64,000 nucleotides of DNA. Source: Pelobates cultripes (lineage: Eukaryota; Chordata; Amphibia; Anura; Pelobatidae). Positions 41,379 through 48,740 of the stretch are shown piece after piece. The translations under genes and the position numbers were made by a program. The notes under the pieces are model-generated. The model saw nothing but the letters and a program-made list of their open reading frames with translations. It was not told the origin of the DNA and searched no databases. Every line of letters begins with the position of its first letter. The stretch's first letter is position 1. The stretch covers positions 112,768,314 through 112,832,313 of the forward strand of contig OW240921.1 in the NCBI GenBank assembly GCA_933207985.1, written 5' to 3'.

Positions 41379-44300
41379 TGAGCCATGGTCACTTTTTTCA
41401 TTGTATGAATTAAGCCAACACAATCTTTTTAATCTCTCATAAAAATACCAGGTAGCAAAGAATGTCACTGTGCAAGCTTAATAGCTAGCTAACATTTTAT
41501 AGTTGGCACAGTCTAAGAAGCAAATGTTCTGTCTTTAATTTTCGAAGTAAAATACTTACTTATAGAAGTAAAGTTCACATATACAGCTGATGAAAGCCAA
41601 AAAGCATCGTATAAAGTAAAATACCAGGACCTACAAAGAATAAATAGTAAACTAGTGAATACAATTCTATTGGTAAACATTAAAGCATGTTTCAGGCGAA
41701 TACATTAGGACAAAATAATTGAATAACATTCTTCTCAGTAAAGATATTTTGAATTGACAAGAGAACTGCAATTTTATAGACCAAATACTTACTACACAAT
41801 AATTTTTAAAATGGTTATGAAATATATATAATTTTTTTTTTTTTCCATTAGATATCTCACTTTAGATTAATTCTTGACATTAATTCAATGAATAATCAAG
41901 TTACCTTGTTTGTCTGCAGGACGTTGGCATGGAACCAGGCAGGCAACGCATGTAGCCAAAGGTAAGCATATGAGCGTAAGGCATACGCTGGAGAATATTC
42001 CCACGTCTGGAATCCTTTGCCATAGACAAGATAGTGAGTCTAAAATTAAAACAAACCATAAAAAAACTACAATTGTGAAAGAGTAATTATATGGATTAAG
42101 TTCAAGTGAAACGATAAAATGCCATACACAGCTACAAAGTGTATCTTGGTGAGACCCAAATCTCCCTGTCCCTCTTATCTGGACACTCATAATTATGAAG
42201 ATGGTGACAAAGTTGACAAATGTAAAGAATGTAAAGAATTGAGCCTTTACTTTAATACAGGTGACACTGGGTAAATGTAATGTTTTCATTTTCTTCTGAT
42301 AAACCGTGTGGCCATCATGAATGGATTTTAGTATAAAATGTTACACTACCATACGGAGTTTGACAACCCTGATGTACATTAAAGGGACTCTCCAGTGCCA
42401 GGAAAACAAACCGTTTTCCTGGCACTGCAGGTCCCCTCTCCTTTCCACCCCCTATCTCAGGTTGCTGAAGGGGTTTAAAACAGTGACTTACCTGTATCCA
42501 GCGCCGATGTCCCTTGGCGATGGTTCAGGGTCCGCACATGCACCTCCCCCGCCGACGACATCCGACGGGGGAGACCTATTGCACATGCACGGCCGGCGAC
42601 GGGGGAGACCTAATGTGCATGCGCGTTAGACCTCCCCATAGGAAAGCATTGAAAATGGTTTCAATGCTTTCCTATGGGGATTTCAGTGACGCTGAAGGTC
42701 CTCACATAGCGTGAGGATGTCCAGCAACGCTATAGCACAGAATCTGCAATAAACCCGGAAGTGCCCTCTAGTGGCTGTCTAGTAGACAGCCACTAGAGGA
42801 GGAGTTAACCCTGCAAGGTAAATATTGCAGTTTATGAAAACTGCAATATTTACAGTTGCAGGGTTAAGAGTAGTGGGAGTTGGCACCCAGACCACTCCAA
42901 TGGGCAGAAGTGGTCTGGGTGCCTGGAGTGTATCTTTAACGGTTGTTTCTCACTTCCAATTCTAAAGTGAGTGATTTATCAACCCTCGTATACAGTATGA
43001 AATTGAGGCTTAAATTTCTCTTAACGTTGCACTCCCTTTTTTTTAAAGCAGTCTGACATCTTACCAGGGGTTTTCTGGTAGTCTCCCTGCCTCCACAGCT
43101 CATGCCAGAGGGCTGGAACTTCCCTTAGCTCTCTGGAGTTGGCCCATCAATGAACCACAACCATTATACTTTATTGGAGTAGTTATGGCACAAGAAGTCT
43201 TTGGGTCAAGTAGTTTGAGCAGCTTAACATACATGTGGCTCTCCCAGCAGTCAAAGCCTGGACCCTGTGCTGAGAGCACATTAAATCTATGTTACATCTT
43301 TGTTAAAAGAACACTCCAGACCTCTAACGTACTTCAGCTTGCTGAAGTGCTTTATGTGTGAAGAGTGTGTCCTCTTTTTTCATTTTACAAAAAGTGCAGG
43401 TTTCAATAGAAATTAGCACTTTTATAAATTATCTTGTTACACCCTCCTAGCTCGGACAACCTGTAAAAAACCTGTCATGTTACTTCCTGGTTTGGTTAGC
43501 TAGGTGAAGCTAAACTCAAGAGGAAGCAATTACTGAGAGCACCTGCTTTGCAAAGCCTTCTCATTGAGCTACACTGGGAAGTCTGTGATTGTACAGTCAC
43601 AGAAAGTCTAGGCTGGGGGGAAAGTGGAGGACTTGCAAAGGCTGCAGACAAGCAATCTGCAACTTTTGCAAGCTGGGTTTAAATATACCCCCAATCAAAA
43701 AATACATAATTAAATCACGCATGTTTTAATTGGGCAAATATCTACAAAATAGTGATTTTGTTTTGTAATTGAGCAGTAGAGAGTCACTTTAACTGTCTGC
43801 CTTACTAAATAGTGCTTTGTAGTGTTTAAAATTAACTTTTAGTGACTAAACCTGGAAAGGCTGGTTTTACAGCCTGTTCAGTAAATAGTTGTCATCATTA
43901 ACAGCAGCCAGTATTTACTAGCAACATCTATTTACCAATAAGCTTCCAACCTTGTTGCTACCTTTAACTGGCTAGGCGGCAACACCATCTAGGGATAGAT
44001 CAATTATCATTTTGGACGATTATTAGAGCCAATATTCAACATATTGCTTATAATCGGTATCGGACTTGTAATTTATTGATTCACCTCTACCTGTCACCAC
44101 ACTCCGCCTTTGTCAGTGTCCGTGTAGATCTGTCAGAGTATGTGTTGAGTATCTGCATGTTTGTCAGTGTGTGTATGTATCTGTATGTCTGTCAGTGTGT
44201 GTGTGTCTGTATATCTGTGTCTGTATTTCTGTCAGTGTGCTTATGTATCGGTCAGTATGGGCATATTTGTACGTCTGTCAGTGTGCATATCTGTACTTCT

Positions 44301-47300
44301 GTCTGAGTGTGTAGATCTGTATGTCTGTCAGTGTGTGTGTGTGCGTATGTGTTTCTATCTGTATGTCTGTCTGTGTGTGTGTGTGCGTATTTGTATGTCT
44401 GTCAGTGTGTCTCTCAATTACTTCTTGTCAAACATCCCCATTCTATAATCGGAGAGCCCAGTGCAATATGCTGGTGTTATATAAATGCTAATAATATGTA
44501 TAACTCCTTTAGGATGTATAGGGTATTAGGATGTATAGATTCTGTTAACATTTTTGCCGCAGGCCAGAGGCTTGTCAGGTTTTAAATGTTAGCAGCTGGT
44601 AAGGAGTACGGACAGGTTTGAAAATCAGTAGCTAAGGAGAGGTAAGCAGCTCCCATCGAGAATGGGTGTCAGGCTTCCAGTAGCGGAGGCCGGTAACTCT
44701 CTTTCGCTACTTGTGAAATTTGGCACCTGGAAAACAGCCATCACTATTAGTTAGCAACAGGCACGTTAACGAGTAGCAGCTGGTCGCTAAATACTGACAA
44801 GGTTATAAACGAGCCAAAAGTAAGCTGTAATGTTCCTTTAAACGACGATACATAACTTTGCATACCATTGAAGCAATGAATGCAGCTACTCACAGGTTCC
44901 CAATAGTTGAAGGTTTCGTCACAATCCGAAATGTTGCTAAGCAGTGCCGCACAGAATCTGGCAGAGATCAGGCATTTAAAAGCAGTGGAACCCTCTGGAG
45001 CCCAAACCTGACCTGCTTTACTACTCGACGACCTGTCAAATAAACACCACAGAAGGTGTTAAACAAAAAGCAAACAAAAGCACTATTTTTTTTTTCTAAA
45101 TAACTTTATTTTTGACAATAAAATAATGTGGTGTAAACACTAAAATATAAACAAAGAGAAGCATTACATTGTATGTAGTTGCGTAGAAAAGAAAATGTTG
45201 GGAAGTCTTGGAAATTTAAGTCTCATTTAATAATTCATGAAGCTCAGCTAAGCCAAGCTGTGACAATCACAAAATTGGGGGCATTTTCCCAAATCTATTC
45301 TGACCTACATTTTGCAATGTGATTTTCTTTTTATTAAAATTCACTGTCTACTTGACAACCACCAACATTAAAATGTGGCTAAAAGAGAATAGCTGGTGGA
45401 TTTCCAAATCTTGTCTACAGCAGGTCCCTCTTCATTTATAGTATCAATTGATACTGCTCCAATTTATCCCCACTAAACAATTGTAAACTGTTGGAAAACA
45501 CACGAATGACGATTATAATGTAAAATTCTTTAGGTGTCTCTGGACACACTGAAGAAAAGTAAAAAAAAAAAAGAAGTGAACACGGACAGTGAGCTTACAA
45601 TCTACAGGGGAAATGCTCATTGACACAAAAGGTTGTGGGGAGAAAATACAATTGTGAAATAACAGACTTCTCTGGCATTTCATTTTCAGGAGGGTATGCC
45701 AACGTGAGTCACCAGTGGCTATAGGACGCCCCTCGCACCATGCAATATTTTCAGACTTTCCAATGTCTACTGCCCATTCGCCACAAGGTTTAAAATGAAT
45801 AGTCTCCAAAACAGTTGGTGACTAGTTAAGTATTAAAGAAATATTTTCTTCAGGGCGCTGTCCTATAAAACTCAAATATTAAAATATTGCTTTATTATCT
45901 CACAGAGCAGCTAACACAGTTACCATGACATTCATGTTATTACAAGACTTTGGTGCCAGATACTTAGCATTCAATCATGGGGAGTAGAGTGAGAGCATTA
46001 GAAGGTGCCATTATGATTATTCACTAAACTGCACAGTGTGGTGAATGAGAACAGAATTACAAAATTAAAGCCACACGGTCATGCTCCTGTGAAAAATTAG
46101 CATTTCATAAAGATAGAACCTTTATGTAATATTCACATTGACTGTGTTGGAAATTCATTGTAATTCCAACCCAGTCAATAGGCCTACCGTGACAAAGCAG
46201 GGATTACTTTGTCGCTGTATTTCTCCTCTGCTTGACTTTTCTTGACACAAGACGTTGCCTGAGTGTCAATCTCTGCAGCCATCATCAGTGACATCTGCAG
46301 GGAATTGGCTGTGTCTATGGAGGATCCTGTGGTCTCCTCTACAAACGTTAATACTGTACTCTTGCGCATGCGCGCAAGAGTACAGCAGTGAAGCCAGTGC
46401 CGAAAAAACCCTATCGGACCAAGATGGTGGTGCCCACGAGGGACAGGTTCAGGAAACTAAATGTACCTTTTCCTGCCACCCACCACTGGCCCCCCTGCAG
46501 CAATGTCACTGTTTGGGGACGTTGACAAATTTGCAAAGTCCGCCAACAGTGACAGTACAGCAGTGAAGCCAGCGCCTAAAAAAAACCCTATCAGACCAAG
46601 ATGGGGGTGCCCATGAGGGACAGGTTCAGGAAAGTAAACGTACCTTTTCCTGCCCCTCTCCCCCAGCAGCAATGTCACTATCGGGGGACTTTGCAGATTT
46701 GTCAACATCCCCAAACAGAGACAGTACAGCAGTGAAGCCAGCGCCTAAAAAAAACCCCTATCAAACCAAGATGGTGGTGCCCATGAGGGACAAGTTCAGG
46801 GAAATAAACGTACCTTTACCTGCACCCCCATCCCCCCGGCAGTAATGTCACTGCCAGCCACCGGACCCCGAGCAGCAATGTCACTGCCAGCCACCGGACC
46901 CCCAGCAGCAATGTCACTGTTGGGGGACTTTGCAAATTTGTCAACGTCCCCAAACGGTGACAGGGCCACTTTAAGGCAAAAGTAGTGGATTCATAAAACC
47001 CCCCAACTCAGCTGTATTCCCAGGGTGTTGTAAGTGGGTTTTCAGCTGCCTGTTATTGCTGTATTCAGAGTGTTTTGTCTAAATGCCATGTATACAGAGT
47101 ATATCCCATGCAGGGAGGGCTTTCAGTGCTCCACACTCTGCCCACACAGCCACATGGCAGCTCCTACACCTTCCCACACAACAAGCAGCCCTCACTCGGA
47201 TCTGGGCTCCACCACCCGCCTCTCCTCTCGCTGCCTCCCGCTGTTTTCCTCCCTCTCTCCACCGGTTCCTTTCCACCGCTGGCGAGCCCCCTTGGATGCC

Positions 47301-47302
47301 AT
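6774..47302 (-). CDS. ALG9: ALG9 alpha-1,2-mannosyltransferase, 13 exons, 3' end missing
   Basis: ALG9 adds two alpha-1,2-linked mannoses to the lipid-linked oligosaccharide in the ER lumen, from dolichol-phosphate-mannose (GT22 family, multi-pass ER membrane protein). Exons in transcript order: 47302-47196, 45032-44894, 42039-41905, 41630-41560, 36743-36655, 29725-29590, 28493-28406, 23922-23817, 12766-12644, 9695-9538, 8362-8233, 7591-7444, 6903-6774. All junctions are GT-AG, phases match, and the sum is 1560 nt (520 codons) without a stop. Family marks are DCDETFNYWEP in the first luminal loop (exon 2), IAMTGWYMDK (exon 6), DSYYYGKLVIAP (exon 8), HKEERFLFPIYPL (exon 10) and YHGPLDLYPEF (exon 12). 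The start Met opens MASKGARQR, as in human ALG9. After the residues LEETSRY a clean GTGAGT donor follows; the C-terminal exon, about 85 residues in human, was not found in 1-6773. Identification is from remembered family sequence and is very secure. Confidence 0.97.
7444..7591 (-). CDS. ALG9: ALG9 exon 12
   Basis: Encodes YHGPLDLYPEFHRIAKDPS and VNVCVGKEWYRFPSNFLLPD, part of the soluble C-terminal region. Ends with AA; the next exon's T completes Asn. Confidence 0.96.
8233..8362 (-). CDS. ALG9: ALG9 exon 11
   Basis: Encodes KCYHFLFQRYRLEHYTVSSN, a membrane helix and SRSIALFR. Donor GTGGGT splits a Gly codon. Confidence 0.96.
8363..9537. other. ALG9 intron 10, nothing recognised
   Basis: Between exons 10 and 11. 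No repeat family or second gene could be named. Confidence 0.5.
9538..9695 (-). CDS. ALG9: ALG9 exon 10
   Basis: Encodes VQNLGRPYWLTLAPMHIW and the GT22 hallmark HKEERFLFPIYPLICLCGA. Ends in phase 0 after SALQ at GTGATG. Confidence 0.97.
9843..11896. mobile_element. 2-kb palindromic TTAA-ended DNA element
   Basis: Left end AACCCCTTAAGGACCGGCC mirrors the right end CATCGGTCCTCAAGGAGTTA. Inside are two large imperfect palindromes (about 10430-10580 and 10733-11026), an AT-rich stretch with a (TA)n(CA)n run (11459-11584), and a third inverted pair around CAGGGAGACTGCCTGT (11638-11783). No transposase is seen, so it is non-autonomous. A fragment of the same end occurs near 50100. Confidence 0.75.
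11459..11584. repeat. (TA)n then (CA)n microsatellite
   Basis: Interrupted TATA repeats pass into an uninterrupted run of about 19 CA units. Cysteine- and tyrosine-rich ORFs here are low-complexity artefacts. Confidence 0.95.
12119..12555 (+). repeat. TTAA-type element, family B
   Basis: Begins TTAAAGGGACATTCTGGCC and carries the family B words ACTTCCTGGTTTGGTTAGC and CAAAGACTTCTCATTGAGC. Confidence 0.7.
12644..12766 (-). CDS. ALG9: ALG9 exon 9
   Basis: Encodes TEPWHFYFINGFLNFNVVF and a membrane helix ending LMEHLLQKIN. Acceptor TTACAG, donor GTAAGA with a split Thr codon. Confidence 0.95.
12767..14214. other. ALG9 intron 8, right of exon 9
   Basis: No gene. A probable MITE end (GTGTCCCTTTAAG) lies near 13807. 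Confidence 0.4.
14215..14470 (+). repeat. TTAA-type element, family D
   Basis: Begins TTTAAAGGGTTACTCCTTGC and shares GATTTGAAG-x-GTCAT, CCTGGAGTCTG and the AGTGTTT..GAAG hairpin with 27365-27530 and, less closely, 53222-53415. Confidence 0.6.
14706..15043 (+). repeat. 48-bp minisatellite, 7 units
   Basis: Unit starts (GTGTCTGAG) fall at 14706, 14756, 14804, 14852, 14900, 14948 and 14996, so spacing is 48 bp (50 once). Because 48 is a multiple of 3, long ORFs run through on both strands; these are not genes. The array sits inside an interspersed repeat whose single-unit relative is at about 48350-48590. Confidence 0.95.
15116..16209. other. ALG9 intron 8, nothing recognised
   Basis: No exon or classifiable repeat apart from a C-run near 15877-15887. 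Confidence 0.45.
16210..16335. repeat. TTAA-type element fragment, family D-like
   Basis: Ends CTTGGAGTAACCCTTTAAG with the family's TTTGAAACGTTGCGCAT and TTTAACCCC words. Confidence 0.5.
16729..17277 (+). repeat. TTAA-type element, family C, complete
   Basis: TTAA lies at both ends (16729-16732, 17274-17277). The left end is AGGGGCACTATAGTCACTAT and the right end ATTGTTCC. The body matches 27614-28195 closely, for example CCTCCCTCTGCATGCAGACA and GATTCATTGATTCAATTC. Confidence 0.85.
17438..17465. repeat. Perfect 28-bp palindrome
   Basis: GCTGAGAGTGTCAG is followed directly by its exact reverse complement, with no loop. Confidence 0.9.
17466..19070. other. ALG9 intron 8, nothing recognised
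   Basis: No exon. A G-rich run (GAGGAGGGGGGGGGGAG) lies near 18630-18646. Confidence 0.45.
19071..19260 (+). repeat. Anuran-type interspersed repeat with (ATT)n head
   Basis: Twelve or so ATT units lead into GGTATTTATATAACGCCAAC and TTCCGCAGCGCTTTACAAT, then AGGGCCCTGCTCAAACGTGG. A second copy is at 53976. Confidence 0.7.
19261..22741. other. ALG9 intron 8, nothing recognised
   Basis: 3.5 kb of AT-rich sequence with no convincing exon, RNA gene or named repeat; T-run at 19861-19879. Confidence 0.45.
22742..23180. repeat. TTAA-type element, diverged
   Basis: Begins TTAAAGGGGTGCTCTAGCAG and ends GTTGGAGTAACTCTTTAGAG. It includes the hairpin-like word pair CTGTATGTGCAGCATTTC and AAATGCTGTATGTACAG. 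Confidence 0.55.
23817..23922 (-). CDS. ALG9: ALG9 exon 8
   Basis: Encodes VPLVAVDSYYYGKLVIAPFN and YNVFTDHGPDLY, a highly conserved luminal loop. Ends with one base of a split Gly codon. Confidence 0.96.
23923..24675. other. ALG9 intron 7, unclassified
   Basis: No exon seen; A-run near 24158-24172. Confidence 0.45.
24676..25007. repeat. TTAA-type element, truncated on the right
   Basis: Begins TTAAAGGGACATTATAGGCA and breaks off where the LTR-like sequence starts. Confidence 0.5.
25008..26040 (+). mobile_element. Probable solo LTR
   Basis: A 1.03-kb unit starts TGTGGCGAAAGTGACC and ends CCGTTACA, giving TG...CA borders. It has a promoter-like GGATAAAAGC at about 25756 and a possible poly(A) signal ATTAAA at about 25777. 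The flanks GGGAG and AGGAG could be a 5-bp target duplication with one mismatch. No gag, pol or env coding was seen, so it is read as a solo LTR of an LTR retroelement or old retrovirus. The class is not determined. Confidence 0.55.
26040..26297 (-). repeat. Multi-hairpin TTAA element, family A, truncated copy
   Basis: Right end reads TATAGTGGTCCTTTAA; inside are the same hairpins as 33755-34256 in reverse order. It stops at GAGCTCTCC next to the LTR end, so it lacks its far end. Confidence 0.8.
26313..26799 (+). repeat. Multi-hairpin TTAA element, family A, complete copy
   Basis: TTAA at 26313-26316 and 26796-26799, terminal AGGACCACTCTAG and its inverse, and the full hairpin series. It lies head-to-head with the truncated copy, 15 bp apart. 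Confidence 0.9.
26815..27340 (+). repeat. Anuran-type interspersed repeat
   Basis: Contains AATATTTAACCAGGGTGGAT and ACATTGAGATTACAATAGG, then a (TA)n(CA)n run (26914-26951) and GGTTATTCCATAATTGTGG. A common frog repeat style; the class is unknown. Confidence 0.5.
27365..27530 (+). repeat. TTAA-type element fragment, family D
   Basis: CTTTAAAAGTTACTCCAAGC, then the hairpin GACCACTTCA..TGAAGTGGTC, and CCTGGAGTCTG. Confidence 0.6.
27614..28195 (+). repeat. TTAA-type element, family C, complete
   Basis: TTAA at 27614-27617 and 28192-28195, with AGGGACACTATAGTCACC at the left. Close relative of 16729-17277. Confidence 0.85.
28406..28493 (-). CDS. ALG9: ALG9 exon 7
   Basis: A short 88-bp exon that yields no ORF long enough to stand out. 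It encodes IPIAFDILFLKQKWKSFINW and CLMALILFL, matching the human segment that begins LPIAFDLLV. Acceptor TTTCAG, donor GTGAGT; both phases fit exons 6 and 8. Confidence 0.94.
29190..29228. repeat. (GA)n(CT)n snap-back
   Basis: About 13 GA units turn directly into CTCTCTCTCT, so the run is self-complementary. Confidence 0.9.
29247..29393 (+). repeat. 30-bp minisatellite, about 5 units
   Basis: Unit GTGTGTGTCAGTTTCCTCTG plus TGTGTAAAT; one unit reads CAGTGTCC. Confidence 0.9.
29590..29725 (-). CDS. ALG9: ALG9 exon 6
   Basis: Encodes YLPSSFCMYTTIIAMTGWYM and then the membrane stretch AVLGVAAGAIWGWPFSGVLG. The Ala before the Tyr is split across the intron. Donor GTAAGA. Confidence 0.96.
29726..30385. 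other. ALG9 intron 5, no gene
   Basis: A direct duplication occurs at about 29885 and 29945: AATCCTAATATTACAGATAA and then GTGTCCTATTGATAGAGC appear twice, 60 bp apart. Confidence 0.6.
30386..31860 (+). mobile_element. L1-type LINE, ORF2 C-terminal fragment
   Basis: Frames (with stops and shifts) read CKYHHATVLQRILEWNTHP and KQWVERDKGHLHPSLF, then LDKTFTAAQWEKILILYHKC, WYRTPDSLHRIFPDVPNVCW and RCGGGPGIITHIWWECSRI. The WYRTP..P..CWRCG..H.WW.C order is the C-terminal end of L1/Tx1 ORF2. Dead copy with a probable 3' UTR after about 31640. Confidence 0.8.
31861..32454. other. ALG9 intron 5, no gene
   Basis: Contains TTTGTTTATTGGGGAAACAA near 32103, resembling an interspersed-repeat end; otherwise nothing recognised. 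Confidence 0.4.
32455..33256 (+). repeat. 36-bp minisatellite, about 22 units
   Basis: Unit TGCGTGGCTGNGTTGCAATT followed by ATCTAGTGCTGAGACC. Almost all difference between units is one base N, which is C, T or A. Two other changes occur (GATGAG in the first unit, TACGTG near 33181). The length is a multiple of three, which creates open frames of 303 and 291 codons that are not genes. Confidence 0.97.
33650..35390 (+). mobile_element. Retroposed L1-like insert with poly(A) and 14-bp TSD
   Basis: AGACTTACTAACAT flanks it perfectly at 33636-33649 and 35391-35404. It starts GGGGGCGGGGCCGGACCGCC and ends AATAAAGAATTATA plus poly(A). No RT was seen; it looks like an internally deleted or non-autonomous LINE-type copy. 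A family A hairpin element later jumped into it. Confidence 0.85.
33755..34256 (+). repeat. Multi-hairpin TTAA element, family A, complete copy
   Basis: TTAA at both ends (33755-33758, 34253-34256) and terminal AGGACCACT inverted repeats. Seven hairpins follow one another: 33771-33812 (18-bp arms), 33841-33879, 33905-33939 (15-bp arms), 33941-33986, 33990-34020 (14-bp arms), 34025-34070 and 34203-34246 (19-bp arms). No coding capacity. The TTAA target suggests piggyBac- or Kolobok-type mobilisation. Confidence 0.92.
35405..36654. other. ALG9 intron 5, no gene
   Basis: No exon besides exon 5 at its right border. (AT) run near 36339-36352. Confidence 0.45.
36655..36743 (-). CDS. ALG9: ALG9 exon 5
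   Basis: Encodes AVCKKFGLHVGRLMLAFL and STGMFCSAA. Human has Ser residues where this gene has Ala near the end. Donor is GTATGG. Confidence 0.95.
36744..38170. other. ALG9 intron 4, left part
   Basis: Poly-A and poly-T tracts near 36795-36816, 37247-37260 and 37684-37699; nothing coding. Confidence 0.45.
38171..39014. repeat. 844-bp fold-back repeat
   Basis: Left arm 38171-38432 pairs with right arm 38766-39014; the outermost 20 bases match exactly and ATTGCAGTGCAGTTC / GAACTGCACTGCAAT mark the inner edge. The spacer holds a second pair (about 38530-38595 with 38698-38752) around ACAAGCCTTTGTC / AAGGCTTGTTTTG. Likely a non-autonomous DNA element. Confidence 0.88.
39015..40530. other. ALG9 intron 4, unexplained open frames
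   Basis: Holds a 211-codon minus frame (39948-39313) and plus frames of 115 and 119 codons (39488-39835, 39854-40213). None resembles a protein I know, and none has obvious splice logic. No repeat signature was recognised either. Confidence 0.35.
40531..40629. repeat. Tail-to-tail retroposon ends forming a palindrome
   Basis: GCACTACAAAAATAAAGAAT plus TATA (40531-40554) is exactly inverted at 40606-40629, with an A-run, (TA)n and T-run between. The word matches the end of the 33650-35390 insert, so two copies probably meet 3' to 3'. Confidence 0.8.
40630..40970 (-). mobile_element. Probable L1-like 3' end in minus orientation
   Basis: Reads leftwards into the inverted poly(A) tail. The body is unclassified. 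Confidence 0.4.
41192..41237. repeat. Perfect 21-bp-arm hairpin
   Basis: ACTTTCATCAGGATCAATACA, loop TTGC, then the exact inverse. It is followed by GGACTGAAACGTTGATCG, a frequent companion of fold-back repeats. Confidence 0.9.
41335..41377. repeat. (TA)n microsatellite
   Basis: About 20 TA units. Confidence 0.95.
41560..41630 (-). CDS. ALG9: ALG9 exon 4
   Basis: Encodes VLVFYFIRCFLAFISCICELYFY, a membrane segment. Ends with AA before GTAAGT; the G of exon 5 completes Lys. Confidence 0.95.
41905..42039 (-). CDS. ALG9: ALG9 exon 3
   Basis: A phase-0 exon of 45 codons from THYLVYGKGFQTWEYSP to LQTNK. Acceptor TTTTAG, donor GTAACT. Confidence 0.96.
42379..42939 (-). repeat. Multi-hairpin TTAA element, diverged family A relative
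   Basis: TTAA at 42379-42382 and 42936-42939. In reverse order it carries CCAGGAAAAC-type, CATAGGAAAGCATTG-type, CTAGTGGCTGTC-type and CAGACCACT-type hairpins like those of 33755-34256, with a different GC-rich centre. Confidence 0.85.
43303..43792 (+). repeat. TTAA-type element, family B, complete
   Basis: TTAA at 43303-43306 and 43789-43792; contains TACTTCCTGGTTTGGTTAGC and CTTCTCATTGAGCTACA. Confidence 0.8.
44100..44415 (+). repeat. TGTCTGTCAGTGTGTGTA-type simple repeat
   Basis: Irregular units of CTGTATGTCTGTCAGTGTG. Cys/Val/Ser-rich ORFs are artefacts. Confidence 0.9.
44894..45032 (-). CDS. ALG9: ALG9 exon 2
   Basis: Encodes SSSSKAGQVWAPEG, the first membrane segment, and the conserved motif DCDETFNYWEP, whose acidic residues are thought to be catalytic in GT22 enzymes. 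Ends in phase 0 at GTGAGT. Confidence 0.97.
45033..46380. other. ALG9 intron 1, left part
   Basis: No gene. 46120-46380 resembles 55000-56060 in places (ATTACTTTGTC, GGATCCTCCATAGA-like words), so both belong to one interspersed family. Confidence 0.4.
46381..46965 (+). repeat. About 170-bp tandem repeat, 3 units plus a partial
   Basis: TACAGCAGTGAAGCCAG starts units at 46381, 46556 and 46725 (periods 175 and 169). Each holds ACCAAGATGG, CATGAGGGACAGGTTCAGG and GCAGCAATGTCACT. Confidence 0.85.
47196..47302 (-). CDS. ALG9: ALG9 exon 1 (start codon)
   Basis: ATG at 47302-47300 opens MASKGARQRWKGTG, followed by a basic and glutamate-rich N-terminus ending in two bases (GA) before a GTGAGG donor. 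The two bases plus the first G of exon 2 make Glu, so the junction keeps frame. This cytosolic N-terminus is poorly conserved in the family, but the MAS-x-GARQR start matches human ALG9. Confidence 0.9.
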
Positions 47303-47545
47303 GATTACTGCGGGCAAAACTACTCACTTCCGGGTTGGCTTCACCCATGGCACGCACAGAGACGCCATGTTTACTGATGGAACGAATGGTAGCAGAGCTC
47401 ACAAGTGACGTCATGCAGCGTCAGGGCGCCATCTTTACTAATGGAACGCACAGGAGCTGGAAAGGGGAGCCTCAGTGCGCATGCGCCCTGGTTCTCATTG
47501 AATGGATGACGTGTCATACAGCTGATATTCCTTACACTGTATAGA
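47300..47545 (-). promoter_or_regulatory. ALG9 promoter region, GC-rich
   Basis: The sequence upstream of the ALG9 ATG is richer in G, C and CpG than most of the window and has no TATA box at a useful spacing. It holds a perfect palindromic CRE/ATF-type site TGACGTCA at 47406-47413 and a YY1-type AAGATGGCG on the gene's strand at 47435-47427. A degenerate block (GCCAT, about 4 bases, ACTGATGGAACG) occurs twice, near 47366 and 47428. Factor binding is inferred from motif form only. Confidence 0.55.
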
Positions 47546-47984
47546 GATTGCAAAGGAATGACAATACTGTATATTGTAAAATCTAATAAATTAAATCACT
47601 GAGCTATGGGAGTTAGGGAAACCACATGATTGTTTGAGTACTTTTTGCCTCCAAAAAAAATGATTTTTTTTTTTTTTTTTTTTAAATATAAACACCTGTT
47701 TCAATGATAAAAATCAGCACATATTTTTAGTATTTTATTCCTTTTAATGTGCCTTTTACAGATGTTTAAAAAGCGTAGCATCCTTTGTGTGAAATATTTT
47801 CATATGTGTATTTATATCACCTCCAAAAGAATCCCATGTTTTTAAACTATTAATATGGCCTTTTTGCGGCTTTGTAAAGCTGCCAAAATTTCAGGTTAAT
47901 AGCTTTCATTAGTCGCTATTATAAATATAAATGCAGAATGTAAATAACTTGGTAGATATTTAAAAATGTTGTACAGGACTACAT
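47546..47984. other. Intergenic, no gene
   Basis: AT-rich; T-run 47666-47683. Confidence 0.45.
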
Positions 47985-48740
47985 ATCCGTCATGTATCTA
48001 AACCTCCCTGCTCCTCATATCTCTTTTCACCCCCCCTGCTCTCTATGTGTCTTTCAAATTCCACTGTCCCTCATGTGTCTTTACGATTCCCCTTGTCCCT
48101 CACAGGGACAATCCCCCTCTCCCCCCCGTACCGTGTGTCTTTCCAATCCCCTCAGTCCCCTAATTGTTTCTCCAATTACTCTGTCCGCTGTGTCTCTCCA
48201 ATCCCCCCAGTCCCTCAAATCTCTTTTCACTCCCCAGCCGCCATATGTCTTTTCAATCCTCCTGTCCCCTACCTGTCTTTCCAATTCCACAGTCCCTCAA
48301 ACATAACTTCCACGTGACCTTATTTAGGAGGGACAGTACCTATTTTGAATCCAAATCCCTCTGTCCCTATTTTCTACCCCAATTTTACCCTTTTCTAGGA
48401 GCTGCATAGTGTAGCTATTTGAGGGTGTATAACAGAGCTGCACAGCATAATACTCCCAGTAATGTGCCTTCAACTACAAAAAACGTGTTCAGAAAACAGT
48501 CTGTGTAAAAAAGATATATTGTTTTAAATTACATTTTAGTTGCATAAATTGTTATTAGTAAGTCACCTAAAATCTCTTAGAATAGCCGCACCCCTAGTTT
48601 TCCTCTTTGTCCATTTGAAACATTGGGAGGTATGCTCACATCTCTTTCCACCACACTATCCCCCTATGTGTCTCTCCAATATCCCTGTTCCACATGGGTC
48701 TTTTAAATGCTCCCGTCCTTCACTTGTCATGTGACATTAT
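47985..48740 (+). repeat. CT-rich interspersed repeat with degenerate minisatellite
   Basis: Degenerate units around TCCCTCATGTGTCTTTCCAA fill 48010-48310. From about 48350 it matches the element at 14640-15115 (AAATCCCTCTGTCCCT, CAGAGCTGCACAGC, AATACTCCCAGTAATGTG, TAGTTGCATAAA) but with a single 48-bp-type unit. Confidence 0.8.

Noticed and set aside
44076..44585. Cys-rich putative peptides
   Set aside because: Translations of a TGTCTGTCAGTGTG simple repeat.
47034..47414. Plus- and minus-strand ORFs of 100-124 codons near the ALG9 start
   Set aside because: GC-rich promoter and exon 1 shadows; only the minus frame from 47302 matches ALG9. A kinase first exon here could not be supported.
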